DNA from: Thermus caldilimi
Lineage (GTDB): Bacteria > Deinococcota > Deinococci > Deinococcales > Thermaceae
NCBI RefSeq assembly: GCF_004684245.1
Contig: NZ_CP038452.1
Location: forward strand, 372,001 to 436,000
Direction: 5' to 3'
Length of the DNA stretch: 64,000 bases
Every line of letters starts with the position of its first letter. Position 1 is the first letter of the stretch. The translations under genes and the position numbers were made by a program. The notes under the pieces were generated by a model. It saw nothing but the letters and a program-made list of their open reading frames with translations. It was not told the origin of the DNA and searched no databases. Below, in pieces: positions 42,366-50,308 of the stretch.

Positions 42366-43157
42366 GTGAACTACCGGCAACTTTTCGACCTAGGAGGGCA
42401 GGTGGCTTTGGTGGTGGGGGCGGCCTCCGGAATCGGGCGGGCCTCCGCGGAGGCCCTGGCGGCCTTTGGGGCTAAGGTGGTCCTGGCGGACCGGGATGAA
42501 AAGGGTCTGGAGGAGGTCCTCGAGGCCATCCGCAGGCAAGGCGGGGTGGCGGAGGCCCACCTCCTCGACCTGGCAGCCAGGGGCCAGGCCGAGGCGTTGG
42601 TGGAGAGGGTGCACCGGGCCCATGGCCGGCTGGATGCCTTGGTTTCCACCCCGGCCATCAACGTGCGCAAGCCCCTTCTGGACTACACCGACGAGGAGAT
42701 CGACCGGGTGGTGGACCTGAACCTGAAGGGAACCTTGCGGCTTTTAAGGGCTGGGGGACGGGTGATGCGGGAGCAAAGGGGGGGAAGCCTCATCGCCTTT
42801 GCCTCCATAAGGGCCCTGGTGGTGGAACCAGGGCAGGGGGTTTATGCGGCCACCAAGGCGGGGATCCTCCAGATCATGCGTACCCTGGCCGCGGAGCTTG
42901 GGCCCTATGGGGTGCGGGCCAACGCCATTGCCCCTGGGCCCATAGAAACTCCCCTCACCGCTCCCATCAAAGCCCATCCCGATTGGTACCGGGCCTATGC
43001 GGAGAAAACCGCCCTCTTGCGCTGGGGAAAGCCCGAGGAAGTGGCCATGGCGGTGGTGTTCCTGGCCTCGCCGGCTTCCAGCTACGTGACCGGCACCCTC
43101 TTCCTGGTGGATGGGGGTTGGACGGCAGTGGACGGGCGGTTTACCCCGCCCCTTTAG
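42366..43157 (+). CDS. Short-chain dehydrogenase/reductase
   Basis: A 263-residue classical SDR. GAASGIGRASAEAL is the NAD(P) loop, with Asp (VLADRDE) suggesting NAD(H). The catalytic Ser (FASIRA), Tyr and Lys (YAATK) are present. The usual NNAG motif reads STPAIN, a clear deviation. The GTG at 42366 has AGGAGG upstream; a longer frame is not supported. The substrate is unknown. Confidence 0.92.
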   Translation: MNYRQLFDLGGQVALVVGAASGIGRASAEALAAFGAKVVLADRDEKGLEEVLEAIRRQGGVAEAHLLDLAARGQAEALVERVHRAHGRLDALVSTPAINVRKPLLDYTDEEIDRVVDLNLKGTLRLLRAGGRVMREQRGGSLIAFASIRALVVEPGQGVYAATKAGILQIMRTLAAELGPYGVRANAIAPGPIETPLTAPIKAHPDWYRAYAEKTALLRWGKPEEVAMAVVFLASPASSYVTGTLFLVDGGWTAVDGRFTPPL

Positions 43158-43165
43158 CCCAGCTG

Positions 43166-43185
43166 GGCCCTAGCCCTTCAGGGCC
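43166..43185. terminator. Possible shared terminator of convergent SDR and methyltransferase genes
   Basis: GGCCCT (43166-43171) pairs with AGGGCC (43180-43185). A palindrome GCCCAGCTGGGC (43157-43168) overlaps it on the left. Both lie over the two stop codons, which are only 12 bp apart. Confidence 0.35.
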
Positions 43186-43940
43186 ACCAGGACCATCCGG
43201 CGCTTGATGAGGGTGCGGTCCCCTGGCCCTTCCCGGACCACCAGGGGGCGGGTCCCGGGGGAAGCCTGGGCCAGAACTTCCTCCACCCGCTTCGCTTCCC
43301 ACCCTTTTGGGTCCAGGGGATAGAGCCACTCAGGCCAGGCGACTTCCTCCTCAAACGCCTCCAGGTGGAGGAGGCTTAAGCCCACCTCCTTAATGAGCCC
43401 CTGCCATTCCTCCACGGTGTACGCCCGCACGTGGGAGTTATCCCGGGCTGCCTCGAGGGCGTTGAAGAGTTGGGCGGCCTCTGGGTTTTCCGGGGCCACC
43501 ATGTCGGCGATTCCCAGACGGCCTCCTGGCTTCAGCACCCTGGCCATCTCGGCTAAGGCTCTGGCGATGCGGGGAAAGTGATGGGCGGCCCTCCGGGTGG
43601 TGACCAGATGGAACTCCCCCTCAGGAAAGGGCAGGGACTCGGCGTCTCTCACCAGGAAGCGGACATTGCGCAAGCCCCGTTCGCGGGCGGCCTGGGCGAA
43701 AGGCATAGCCATTTCTGGGGTCAGGTCGATCCCGATGACTTCCCGCACAAAAGGGGCCAGGGCCAAAGCCGTGTGGCCGGGACCCGTGGCCACATCCAGG
43801 GCTCTTTCCGAGGACCTTGGTTCTAAAAGCTCCAGCAACCTCTTCAGATCGCGGCCTCCGGCGTGGCTGATGCTTTGGGCATACCCCTGGGCGTGGCGGG
43901 AGAAAAAGCTCCGGGCCAGCTCCTTCTGTTTTTTGTCCAC
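43170..43940 (-). CDS. Class I SAM-dependent methyltransferase
   Basis: A 256-residue Methyltransf_11-type protein. ALDVATGPGHTALALAPFV is the SAM-binding motif I, EVIGIDLTPEM motif II and RVLKPGGRLGIAD the post-motif. RRAAHHFPRIARALAEM is reminiscent of UbiE-like enzymes. The GTG at 43938 has GGAGGAAG upstream. It is transcribed alone, divergent from a dipeptide importer. The methyl acceptor is unknown. Confidence 0.88.
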   Translation of the reverse strand: MDKKQKELARSFFSRHAQGYAQSISHAGGRDLKRLLELLEPRSSERALDVATGPGHTALALAPFVREVIGIDLTPEMAMPFAQAARERGLRNVRFLVRDAESLPFPEGEFHLVTTRRAAHHFPRIARALAEMARVLKPGGRLGIADMVAPENPEAAQLFNALEAARDNSHVRAYTVEEWQGLIKEVGLSLLHLEAFEEEVAWPEWLYPLDPKGWEAKRVEEVLAQASPGTRPLVVREGPGDRTLIKRRMVLVALKG

Positions 43941-43973
43941 GGCTTCCTCCGGGTTTCATTTTACGTCCGGATG

Positions 43974-44002
43974 TTGACGAGGGCCTGGTGGCCCCTTAGG
44001 CT
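43974..44002 (+). promoter_or_regulatory. Promoter of the second dipeptide ABC importer
   Basis: TTGACG (43974-43979), 17-bp spacer, TAGGCT (43997-44002), 26 bp before the ATG. The spacer contains an inverted repeat GGGCC-TGGT-GGCCC. Confidence 0.65.
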
Positions 44003-44028
44003 GAAGGTTGAACGGGAAGGAGGAGCGT

Positions 44029-45591
44029 ATGAAGCGATGGGCGGTTTGGTTCTTGGCGTTCCTGGGCTTGGCCGTGGCCCAGGACCGGACCCAGGTGCTG
44101 GTTTACGGCGGGGATTGGACGGACCTGATCACCCTGGATCCCCAGGTGGTCTACGAGTTCAGCGGGGTGATGATCGCCGATAACCTCTATGAAACCCTGG
44201 TGCGCTTTGAGGGGAACGACCTCTCCACCCTGCGCCCAGGGCTGGCGGAAAGCTGGAAGGTGGAGCGGGGCACCAGCGACTGGATCCTCACCTTCAAGCT
44301 TCGCAAGGGGAGCCGGTTCTCCACCGGACGGGAGGTCACAGCCAAGGACGTGGTCTTTAGCTTTGAACGGGCTTTAGCCCTTAAGGGGCCCGGCTCGTTC
44401 CTGTTCACCGAGATCGCCCAGCTCAAGCCGGGGGCGACCAAGGCCCTGGACCCCTACACGGTGGAGGTGCGCATCCCCAAGACCGCTTCGCCACAGTCCT
44501 TCCTCTCCATCCTTACCTTTACCCTGGGGGGCATTGTGGACTCGGAGGAGGCCCAGAAAAACGCTAAGGGGAACGATTACGGCAAGGATTTCCTCACCAA
44601 CAACTCCGCCGGGTCCGGCCCTTACCGCCTGGTGCGCTGGGACCGGGGAAACCAGGTGATCCTCGAGGCCAACCCCTACGCCCGCATCAAGCCCAAGGTC
44701 CAGCGGGTGGTTCTGCGCTACATCCAGGAGCCCGCGGTTCTCCGCACGGCCTTGGAGTCCGGGGAGATCGACATCGCCGAGGGCCTCACCCCGGAGGGTT
44801 TGCGGGCCATCGCCAACAACCCCCGCTTCAAGGTGGTCCGGGCGGAAACCCTGCGCCTTCAGTACCTGGGCATGAACATGAAGCCAGGAAGCCCCTTCGC
44901 TAACCCGAAGGTGCGGGAGGCGGTGCGCTATGCGGTGAACCAGGATGAGCTCATTCAGGGTCTCCTCCAAGGCAATGCCGTGAAGATCCAGACCTTCATC
45001 CCCAAGGGCCTTCTGGGATATAACCCTATCGCTCCCTACACCTATGACCCAGCGCGGGCGAGGAAGCTTCTGGCGGAGGCGGGTTACCCCCAGGGCCTGG
45101 AGTTTGAACTCCTTACCAGCACCGGGATCTGCGGCGGTGGGGTACCTTGCCCGGATGTGGCCGCCAAGCTGCAGGCCGACATGGCCAGGGCAGGCCTGAA
45201 GGCCAGGATCCGCGCCATTGCCAATGCTGAAGTGCTCAACATCTACCGGGCCCAGAACCATCAGATGGTCCTGGCCGGTTGGAGCCCGGACTTCCCCGAT
45301 CCCGACGGCAACGCCACCCCCTGGGCGGACTATGGGGCCCGCTCCTTGGCCTGGCGCAACAGCTACAACGACGAGGTGGCGGCCAAGCTGGCCCGGCAAG
45401 CGGCCCTCGAGGCAGACCCCACCAAGCGCAAGGCCCTGTACAAGGTGCTCACGGAAAAGGTCCTGCGGGAGGGCCCCTACGTGGTCCTCTACCAGCCTGC
45501 CTTGCCCATCGGCCTTTCGGCCAAGGTGGAGGGATTTGTGAAGAACCCCATGATGTCCGTACCCCTCTGGCAGGTGAGCAAGCAACCCTAA
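44029..45591 (+). CDS. Dipeptide/oligopeptide ABC transporter substrate-binding protein (second set)
   Basis: A 520-residue SBP_bac_5 protein with a signal peptide ending AVAQD. LITLDPQVVYEFSGVMIADN, LRKGSRFSTGREVTAKDVVF and REAVRYAVNQDELIQGLLQG are family motifs. A CGGGVPC stretch near residue 375 could hold a disulfide. The ATG at 44029 has AAGGAGG; an upstream start adds seven residues without support. It is the first gene of an SBP-DppB-DppC unit. Confidence 0.93.
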   Translation: MKRWAVWFLAFLGLAVAQDRTQVLVYGGDWTDLITLDPQVVYEFSGVMIADNLYETLVRFEGNDLSTLRPGLAESWKVERGTSDWILTFKLRKGSRFSTGREVTAKDVVFSFERALALKGPGSFLFTEIAQLKPGATKALDPYTVEVRIPKTASPQSFLSILTFTLGGIVDSEEAQKNAKGNDYGKDFLTNNSAGSGPYRLVRWDRGNQVILEANPYARIKPKVQRVVLRYIQEPAVLRTALESGEIDIAEGLTPEGLRAIANNPRFKVVRAETLRLQYLGMNMKPGSPFANPKVREAVRYAVNQDELIQGLLQGNAVKIQTFIPKGLLGYNPIAPYTYDPARARKLLAEAGYPQGLEFELLTSTGICGGGVPCPDVAAKLQADMARAGLKARIRAIANAEVLNIYRAQNHQMVLAGWSPDFPDPDGNATPWADYGARSLAWRNSYNDEVAAKLARQAALEADPTKRKALYKVLTEKVLREGPYVVLYQPALPIGLSAKVEGFVKNPMMSVPLWQVSKQP

Positions 45592-45610
45592 AGGGATGGG
45601 GTATAGTTAG

Positions 45611-45634
45611 GCCCGCAGGCGCTGGCTTGCGGGC
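45611..45634 (+). terminator. Attenuating hairpin between binding protein and permease
   Basis: GCCCGCA (45611-45617) pairs with TGCGGGC (45628-45634) around a 10-nt loop in the 50-bp gap. Such a hairpin often lowers permease expression relative to the abundant binding protein. Confidence 0.5.
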
Positions 45635-45641
45635 TTCTGCT

Positions 45642-46649
45642 ATGGGCGCTTACATCCTGAGGCGGCTTTTCATGGTGGTCTTCGTGGGGGTGGGCATCAC
45701 CTTCATCACCTTCTTCATCGCCCAGGTGATCCCCATAGATCCGGCGGCAGCGGCTTTGGGCGAGAATGCCAGGGAGGAGCAGATCCGTGAGTTCCGGGAG
45801 CGCTACGGCCTGGACAAGCCCCTGCTGGTTCAGTATGGCATCTATCTGCAACGGCTTTTGCAGCTGGACCTAGGGCGCTCCCTGCGCACGGGGCGCCCTG
45901 TGGCCGAGGACCTCCGGGAGTTTTTCCCCGCCACCTTGGAGCTGGCCCTGGCCGCCTTTTGGGTGGCTATCCTCCTGGGTATACCCGCCGGGGTGTGGGC
46001 GGCCTTAAGGCAGAACCGGGTGCCGGACCTCCTGGTACGGCTTATGGCCCTTCTCCTCGGCTCTACCCCCGTTTTTTTCCTGGCCATCCTCCTTCTGGAT
46101 CTCCTGCACCGTAGGCTTGGGGTTTTGCCGGGTCCAGGAAGACTGGATCCCTACCTCATCCCTCCTCCGCCGGTTACGGGCATGGTGACCGTGGACGCCC
46201 TCCTGGCCCGTGACTTCGCAGCCTTTCAGGATGCCCTGGCCCACCTTTTCCTGCCGGCCTTCGTCCTGGGCTCCGCCTCGGCCGCCTTGCTGGCCCGCAT
46301 GGTGCGGGCGGCCATGCTGGAGGTGCTTTCCCAGGACTATGTGCGTACCGCCTGGGCTAAGGGGCTTTCTGAGCGCCAGGTGGTGCTCCGCCACGCCTTG
46401 AAAAACGCTGCCCTGCCCGTTCTCACCCTTCTGGGCGGGCTCATGGGTGGGCTTTTGTCGGGAGCGGTGCTCACGGAAACCATCTTTTCCTGGCCCGGCC
46501 TAGGCCGTTACGTGACCCAGTCGGCCACCAGCCTAGACTTTCCTGCGGTTATGGGGGTGACCCTCCTGGTAGGGGTCATCTACTCGCTGCTGAACCTGGT
46601 GGTGGACCTCCTTTACGCTCTTCTGGACCCGAGGATCCGGTATGCGTAA
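45642..46649 (+). CDS. Dipeptide ABC transporter permease (DppB type, second set)
   Basis: A 335-residue permease with six membrane segments. The ATG at 45642 gives MGAYILRRLFMVVFVGVGIT. RYGLDKPLLVQYGIYLQRLL and DLGRSLRTGRPVAEDLREF are typical periplasmic-loop motifs, YVRTAWAKGLSERQVVLRHA is the EAA loop and DLLYALLDPRIRYA the end. It overlaps the next permease by 8 bp. Confidence 0.93.
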   Translation: MGAYILRRLFMVVFVGVGITFITFFIAQVIPIDPAAAALGENAREEQIREFRERYGLDKPLLVQYGIYLQRLLQLDLGRSLRTGRPVAEDLREFFPATLELALAAFWVAILLGIPAGVWAALRQNRVPDLLVRLMALLLGSTPVFFLAILLLDLLHRRLGVLPGPGRLDPYLIPPPPVTGMVTVDALLARDFAAFQDALAHLFLPAFVLGSASAALLARMVRAAMLEVLSQDYVRTAWAKGLSERQVVLRHALKNAALPVLTLLGGLMGGLLSGAVLTETIFSWPGLGRYVTQSATSLDFPAVMGVTLLVGVIYSLLNLVVDLLYALLDPRIRYA

Positions 46650-47466
46650 GTTCCTGCGCCGGTTTTTCCGCAACCCTGGGGCCGTTTTGGGCCTCGCCTT
46701 GCTGATTCTTCTCATTCTTGTGGCCCTTTTGGGACCCATGGTGGCCGGGGATCCTTTGGAACAGAACCTGCTGGAGCGGTTAAAGCCCCCAGGTCCTGGG
46801 CATCCCCTGGGCACCGACCAGCTTGGGCGGGATGTCTGGGCCCGGGTGGTTCATGGGACCAGGATTAGCCTTGGGGTGGGCTTCGGGGTGGTCCTTCTGG
46901 CCAGTTTTTTGGGCGTGAGCGTGGGCCTCTTGGCGGGCGGGCTTGGCGGGGTGTGGGACAACCTCCTCATGCGCCTCACCGACATCTTCTTTGCCTTTCC
47001 CTCCCTGATTCTGGCCATGGCCATCGCCGCCGCCTTGGGCCCGAACCTGACCAACACCGTCATCGCTGTGGCCCTGGTTACCTGGCCCATCTACGCCAGG
47101 TTGGTGCGGGCCCAGGTGCTGGCCTTGCGGGAGCGGGAGTTCGTGGAGGCAGCCAGGGCCTTGGGGGCAGGCCAAGGCCGGATTCTTTTCCGACACCTCC
47201 TTCCCAATGCCCTTACCCCCGTGCTGGTGCAGGCCAGCTACGAGGTGGGGGCCGCCATTCTGACCGCTGCGGGACTTTCCTTTATCGGCTTTGGCGCCCA
47301 GCCCCCCACCCCGGAGTGGGGGGCCATGGTGGCGGAAACCCGCAACTACATGGCCGAGGCTCCCTGGGCGGCCACAGCCCCGGCGGTGGGGATTCTGCTC
47401 ACGGTTTTGGCCTTTAACCTCCTGGGGGATGGGCTTAGGGATGTGCTGGACCCCAGGGGACACTAG
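46642..47466 (+). CDS. Dipeptide ABC transporter permease (DppC type, second set)
   Basis: A 274-residue permease. HPLGTDQLGRDVWARVVHGT is the DppC signature. FVEAARALGAGQGRILFRHL is the EAA loop. GGDGLRD-like FNLLGDGLRDVLDPR ends it. No ATPase genes follow, so this importer must share DppD/DppF-type ATPases encoded elsewhere. Its end overlaps nagA by 4 bp, tail to tail. Confidence 0.93.
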   Translation: MRKFLRRFFRNPGAVLGLALLILLILVALLGPMVAGDPLEQNLLERLKPPGPGHPLGTDQLGRDVWARVVHGTRISLGVGFGVVLLASFLGVSVGLLAGGLGGVWDNLLMRLTDIFFAFPSLILAMAIAAALGPNLTNTVIAVALVTWPIYARLVRAQVLALREREFVEAARALGAGQGRILFRHLLPNALTPVLVQASYEVGAAILTAAGLSFIGFGAQPPTPEWGAMVAETRNYMAEAPWAATAPAVGILLTVLAFNLLGDGLRDVLDPRGH

Positions 47467-48530
47467 GCCAGCTGTTCCCCTTCCAGGTACACCTCCAGCA
47501 CCCTTAGGGCCTTGTCCAGCACCACGAGATCCGCCCGCTTCCCCAAGGCGATCTCCCCCCGGTCCGAAAGGCCCAGGTACCGGGCCGGGTACAGGGATAG
47601 CCGCTTGGCCGCCTCTTCCAAGGGCACGCCCCAGGCCACCAGGTTCCTTAAGGCCCGGTCCAGGGTAAGGGTGCTCCCCGCCAGGGACTCCCCCAGCCAC
47701 ACCCCCTCCTTTCGCTTCTCCACCCGATGGGCCCCCAGGGGATAGGTGCCCTCCGGCATCCCCGCCGCGGCCACGGCGTCGCTCACAAAGTACAGCCCGG
47801 GAATGGTCTTCAAAGCCAGCCGGATGGCGGCCGGGTGCACATGCAGGCCATCGGGGATGATCTCGGCCCATTCCCCCCGTTCCAGGGCTAGGCCCACCAC
47901 CCCCGGGGCCCGGTGGTGCAGGCCGGTCATGGCGTTATAGAGGTGGGTGAAGCCCACCGCCCCCGCCTCCAGGGCGGATAGGGCCTCCTCGTAGCGGGCT
48001 TCCGTGTGCCCGAGTTGGACCCGGATGCCCTTTTCCGCTAGGAAGCGGATGAGTTCTAGGGCCCCGGGAAGCTCGGGGGCCAGGGTAATGACCCGCACGG
48101 GAGCCAGGGAGAGAAGATGGCTGGCTATTTCCCGGTCCGGGGGAAGGGGGAAACGGGGCTGGGCTCCCAGGCGGTTTGGGCTGATGAAAGGACCCTCCAG
48201 GTGAACGCCCAGAAGGGCCTTTCCCCAAGGGCCTTCCATGGCCGCCTGCGCTCCTTTGAGGGCTCTTTCCAGGTCGGCCAGGGGAGCAGTGACGGTGGTG
48301 GCGAGGAGGCCTGTGGTGCCGTGCTGGAGGTGGAAGCGCAAGGTGGCTTCGACTCCCTCCTGGCCCTCCATCACCTCCCGTCCGCCTCCCCCGTGCACGT
48401 GGAGGTCCAGGAAGCCCGGGAGGATGTAAGGGCCCTCCACGGGAGCCTCCTCTATGGCCTCTATGCGCTCGCCGAAGTGGAGCCTGCCCCGTACGAAGCC
48501 TTGGGGAGTCAGGATGGAGCCTGTTAGCAC
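47463..48530 (-). CDS. nagA: N-acetylglucosamine-6-phosphate deacetylase
   Basis: A 355-residue amidohydrolase. GFLDLHVHGGGG is the HxH metal motif, GVHLEGPFISPNRLGAQ holds the metal-binding Glu, QLGHTEARYEEA and THLYNAMTGLHHRAPG the further ligands and FVSDAVAAAGMPEG the catalytic Asp. It deacetylates GlcNAc-6-phosphate, the product of MurQ. The GTG at 48530 has AAGGAGG immediately upstream, after the anmK stop. An upstream start only reads back into anmK. Confidence 0.94.
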   Translation of the reverse strand: MLTGSILTPQGFVRGRLHFGERIEAIEEAPVEGPYILPGFLDLHVHGGGGREVMEGQEGVEATLRFHLQHGTTGLLATTVTAPLADLERALKGAQAAMEGPWGKALLGVHLEGPFISPNRLGAQPRFPLPPDREIASHLLSLAPVRVITLAPELPGALELIRFLAEKGIRVQLGHTEARYEEALSALEAGAVGFTHLYNAMTGLHHRAPGVVGLALERGEWAEIIPDGLHVHPAAIRLALKTIPGLYFVSDAVAAAGMPEGTYPLGAHRVEKRKEGVWLGESLAGSTLTLDRALRNLVAWGVPLEEAAKRLSLYPARYLGLSDRGEIALGKRADLVVLDKALRVLEVYLEGEQLA

Positions 48531-48540
48531 AACCGCCTCC

Positions 48541-49581
48541 TTATCCGGGTTCCACCCGTTGCCCGGCCCTAAGGTCCCGGCCACCGGTGGCCCGGCCTAG
48601 CACATTCACCTCACCTATGGCGTGGAGGTAGCCCAATAGGGCGAAGGCCAGGGCTTCCCGCACCTTGGGGTTTTCCATCACGGATACGGGGAGATGTTGG
48701 GAAAGAAGCGCCACCAAAACCCGGTTTCTCGCTCCACCCCCGGCCAGGAGGACCTGGTCCACCTGACCCACAAAGCGCCGGTAAGCCTCGAGGATGCTCC
48801 GGGCGGTGAGTTCCAAGAGGCTACGGAGAAGGCGGGCGGGATCCTGGGGCAAGGGCGAGAGGTGCTCAAGCCGCCAGACCTCCCGGCCCGTGGTCTTGGG
48901 TGGGGGAGCCTGGAAGTAGGGATGGGAAAGCCAGGTCTTAAGGGCCTCCTCATCGGGCTTGGCTTTCTCCGCCAGGGCCGTGGCTTCTTCCCAGGTGAGC
49001 CCCAGGATACCAGCAGCCTCATCAAAAAGGCAGACCCCAGGCCCGGTATCAAAGGCCAGCAGGGAGCTGGGATCCTTTCCGTGGAAATAGGTTAGGTTGG
49101 AGATTCCCCCGAGGTTGTGAACGGCCTTGCGCTTTCCCGCCTCCCCGTAAAGAAGGAGGTCCGGATAGGCCACCAGGGGAGCCCCCTGGCCTCCTGCGGC
49201 CAGGTCCATGCTCCGGAAGCCGTAGACCACCGGCACCTCGAGGCCCAGGGCCAGGTGGCTGGGTTCCCCAAGTTGGAAGGTGGCCCTGGGCGGCTCATGC
49301 CAGATGGTCTGGCCCGAAAGGGCCACCAGCTCAGCACTTCCCCTGAAGGGGAACGCAGCCTCCAGATAGAACCGCCCCAGGTCGTGGTGGAGGAGGGCGA
49401 TCTCCCGGGTGTCCGCGTGGCGCATGGCCCGGAGTACCCGCATCCGCAGCTCCTCCGGGTAGGCCACCTCCCGATGGGCCAGGACCCGGTGAGCCACCTC
49501 CGGAGGGGAGCCTGTGAACTCCGCCAGGACCAGGTCCACCCCGTCGGCGCTGGTTCCCGACATAAGGCCCAGTACCCTCAT
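48541..49581 (-). CDS. anmK: Anhydro-N-acetylmuramic acid kinase
   Basis: A 346-residue kinase that opens and phosphorylates 1,6-anhydro-MurNAc to MurNAc-6-phosphate. LGLMSGTSADGVDLVL is the ATP motif. GFRSMDLAAGGQGAPLV contains the catalytic Asp, and NLGGISNLTYF and PKTTGREVWRLEHL are conserved. The usual DTGPGN motif reads DTGPGV, a small change. ATGA overlap with gntR. Its presence shows that anhydro-muropeptides made by lytic transglycosylases are recovered. Confidence 0.94.
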   Translation of the reverse strand: MRVLGLMSGTSADGVDLVLAEFTGSPPEVAHRVLAHREVAYPEELRMRVLRAMRHADTREIALLHHDLGRFYLEAAFPFRGSAELVALSGQTIWHEPPRATFQLGEPSHLALGLEVPVVYGFRSMDLAAGGQGAPLVAYPDLLLYGEAGKRKAVHNLGGISNLTYFHGKDPSSLLAFDTGPGVCLFDEAAGILGLTWEEATALAEKAKPDEEALKTWLSHPYFQAPPPKTTGREVWRLEHLSPLPQDPARLLRSLLELTARSILEAYRRFVGQVDQVLLAGGGARNRVLVALLSQHLPVSVMENPKVREALAFALLGYLHAIGEVNVLGRATGGRDLRAGQRVEPG

Positions 49582-50255
49582 GAGAGCTCCACCAAAAGCT
49601 CGTACCGGTCCGCCCGGTACCAGCTCTTCACCCGTTCTACGGGCCTTCCGTCCTGCAGATAGCTTATCCGCTCCAGGTGAAGGAGGGGGCTTCCCGGCTC
49701 CACCCCAAGCAGCCTGGCCTCTTCCCGGGCGGCCACGGCCCGGAGGCGTTGCAGGGCGCGCACGGGCCTCAAGCCCTTGGCCTCGAGGGCCTGGTAGAGG
49801 GAACCTGGGGGGACCTCATCCAGAGCCCAGGCGGGCAGGGTGGCCCGTTCCAGGGCCATGGGCTCTCCGTCCGCAAGCCTAAGGCGCACTAGGCGGAGCA
49901 CCTCTTCCCCCGGGGAGAGCCCCAGGGCCATGGCCTCCTCTGGGGTGGCAGGGCCTTTCTCCACGCCCAGGATCCTGGTGCTGGGCTTCATACCCAGGGC
50001 CTCCATTTCCTCGCTGAAACCCCTGAGCCGGGTGCGGAAGGTGGCCCTTTTGGCCACAAAGGTGCCGCTTCCTTGCCGGCGGACCACCAAGCCTTCCTCC
50101 TCCAGAAGGTCCAAGGCCTTGCGCACGCTATCCCGGGATACCCCGAAGGCCTCGGACAAGGCCCGTTCCGGGGGGAGGGCGTCCTGGAAGTTGCCCTGAA
50201 GGATGCCCTCCCTGAGCCGTCGGGCCAGTTCCAGGTAAAGGGGGCCGTGGGCCAT
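49578..50255 (-). CDS. GntR/HutC-family transcriptional regulator
   Basis: A 225-residue regulator. The N-terminal winged HTH has LPPERALSEAFGVSRDSVRK and ends GLVVRRQGSGTFVA. The C-terminal UTRA domain (about 85-220) binds a small ligand, often an amino-sugar phosphate. The ATG is at 50253-50255. It is co-transcribed with anmK and nagA and divergent from the recycling operon, so a NagR/DasR-like role sensing GlcNAc-6-P or MurNAc-6-P is likely (inference). A tandem CTACCA repeat lies in the divergent gap. Confidence 0.88.
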   Translation of the reverse strand: MAHGPLYLELARRLREGILQGNFQDALPPERALSEAFGVSRDSVRKALDLLEEEGLVVRRQGSGTFVAKRATFRTRLRGFSEEMEALGMKPSTRILGVEKGPATPEEAMALGLSPGEEVLRLVRLRLADGEPMALERATLPAWALDEVPPGSLYQALEAKGLRPVRALQRLRAVAAREEARLLGVEPGSPLLHLERISYLQDGRPVERVKSWYRADRYELLVELS

Positions 50256-50264
50256 GGCGATATT

Positions 50265-50299
50265 CTACCACTTGCCTACCAATGGCAGGCCGTTATACA
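50265..50299. promoter_or_regulatory. Tandem operator-like repeat and near-leaderless promoter of the recycling operon
   Basis: CTACCA occurs at 50265-50270 and again at 50276-50281, exactly 11 bp apart. TTGCCT (50272-50277) and TATACA (50294-50299), 16 bp apart, would start transcription near 50306, only a few bases before the ATG at 50309. The repeats overlap the -35, which fits repression by the adjacent GntR protein. Confidence 0.5.
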
Positions 50300-50308
50300 C
50301 TTGGGGCC

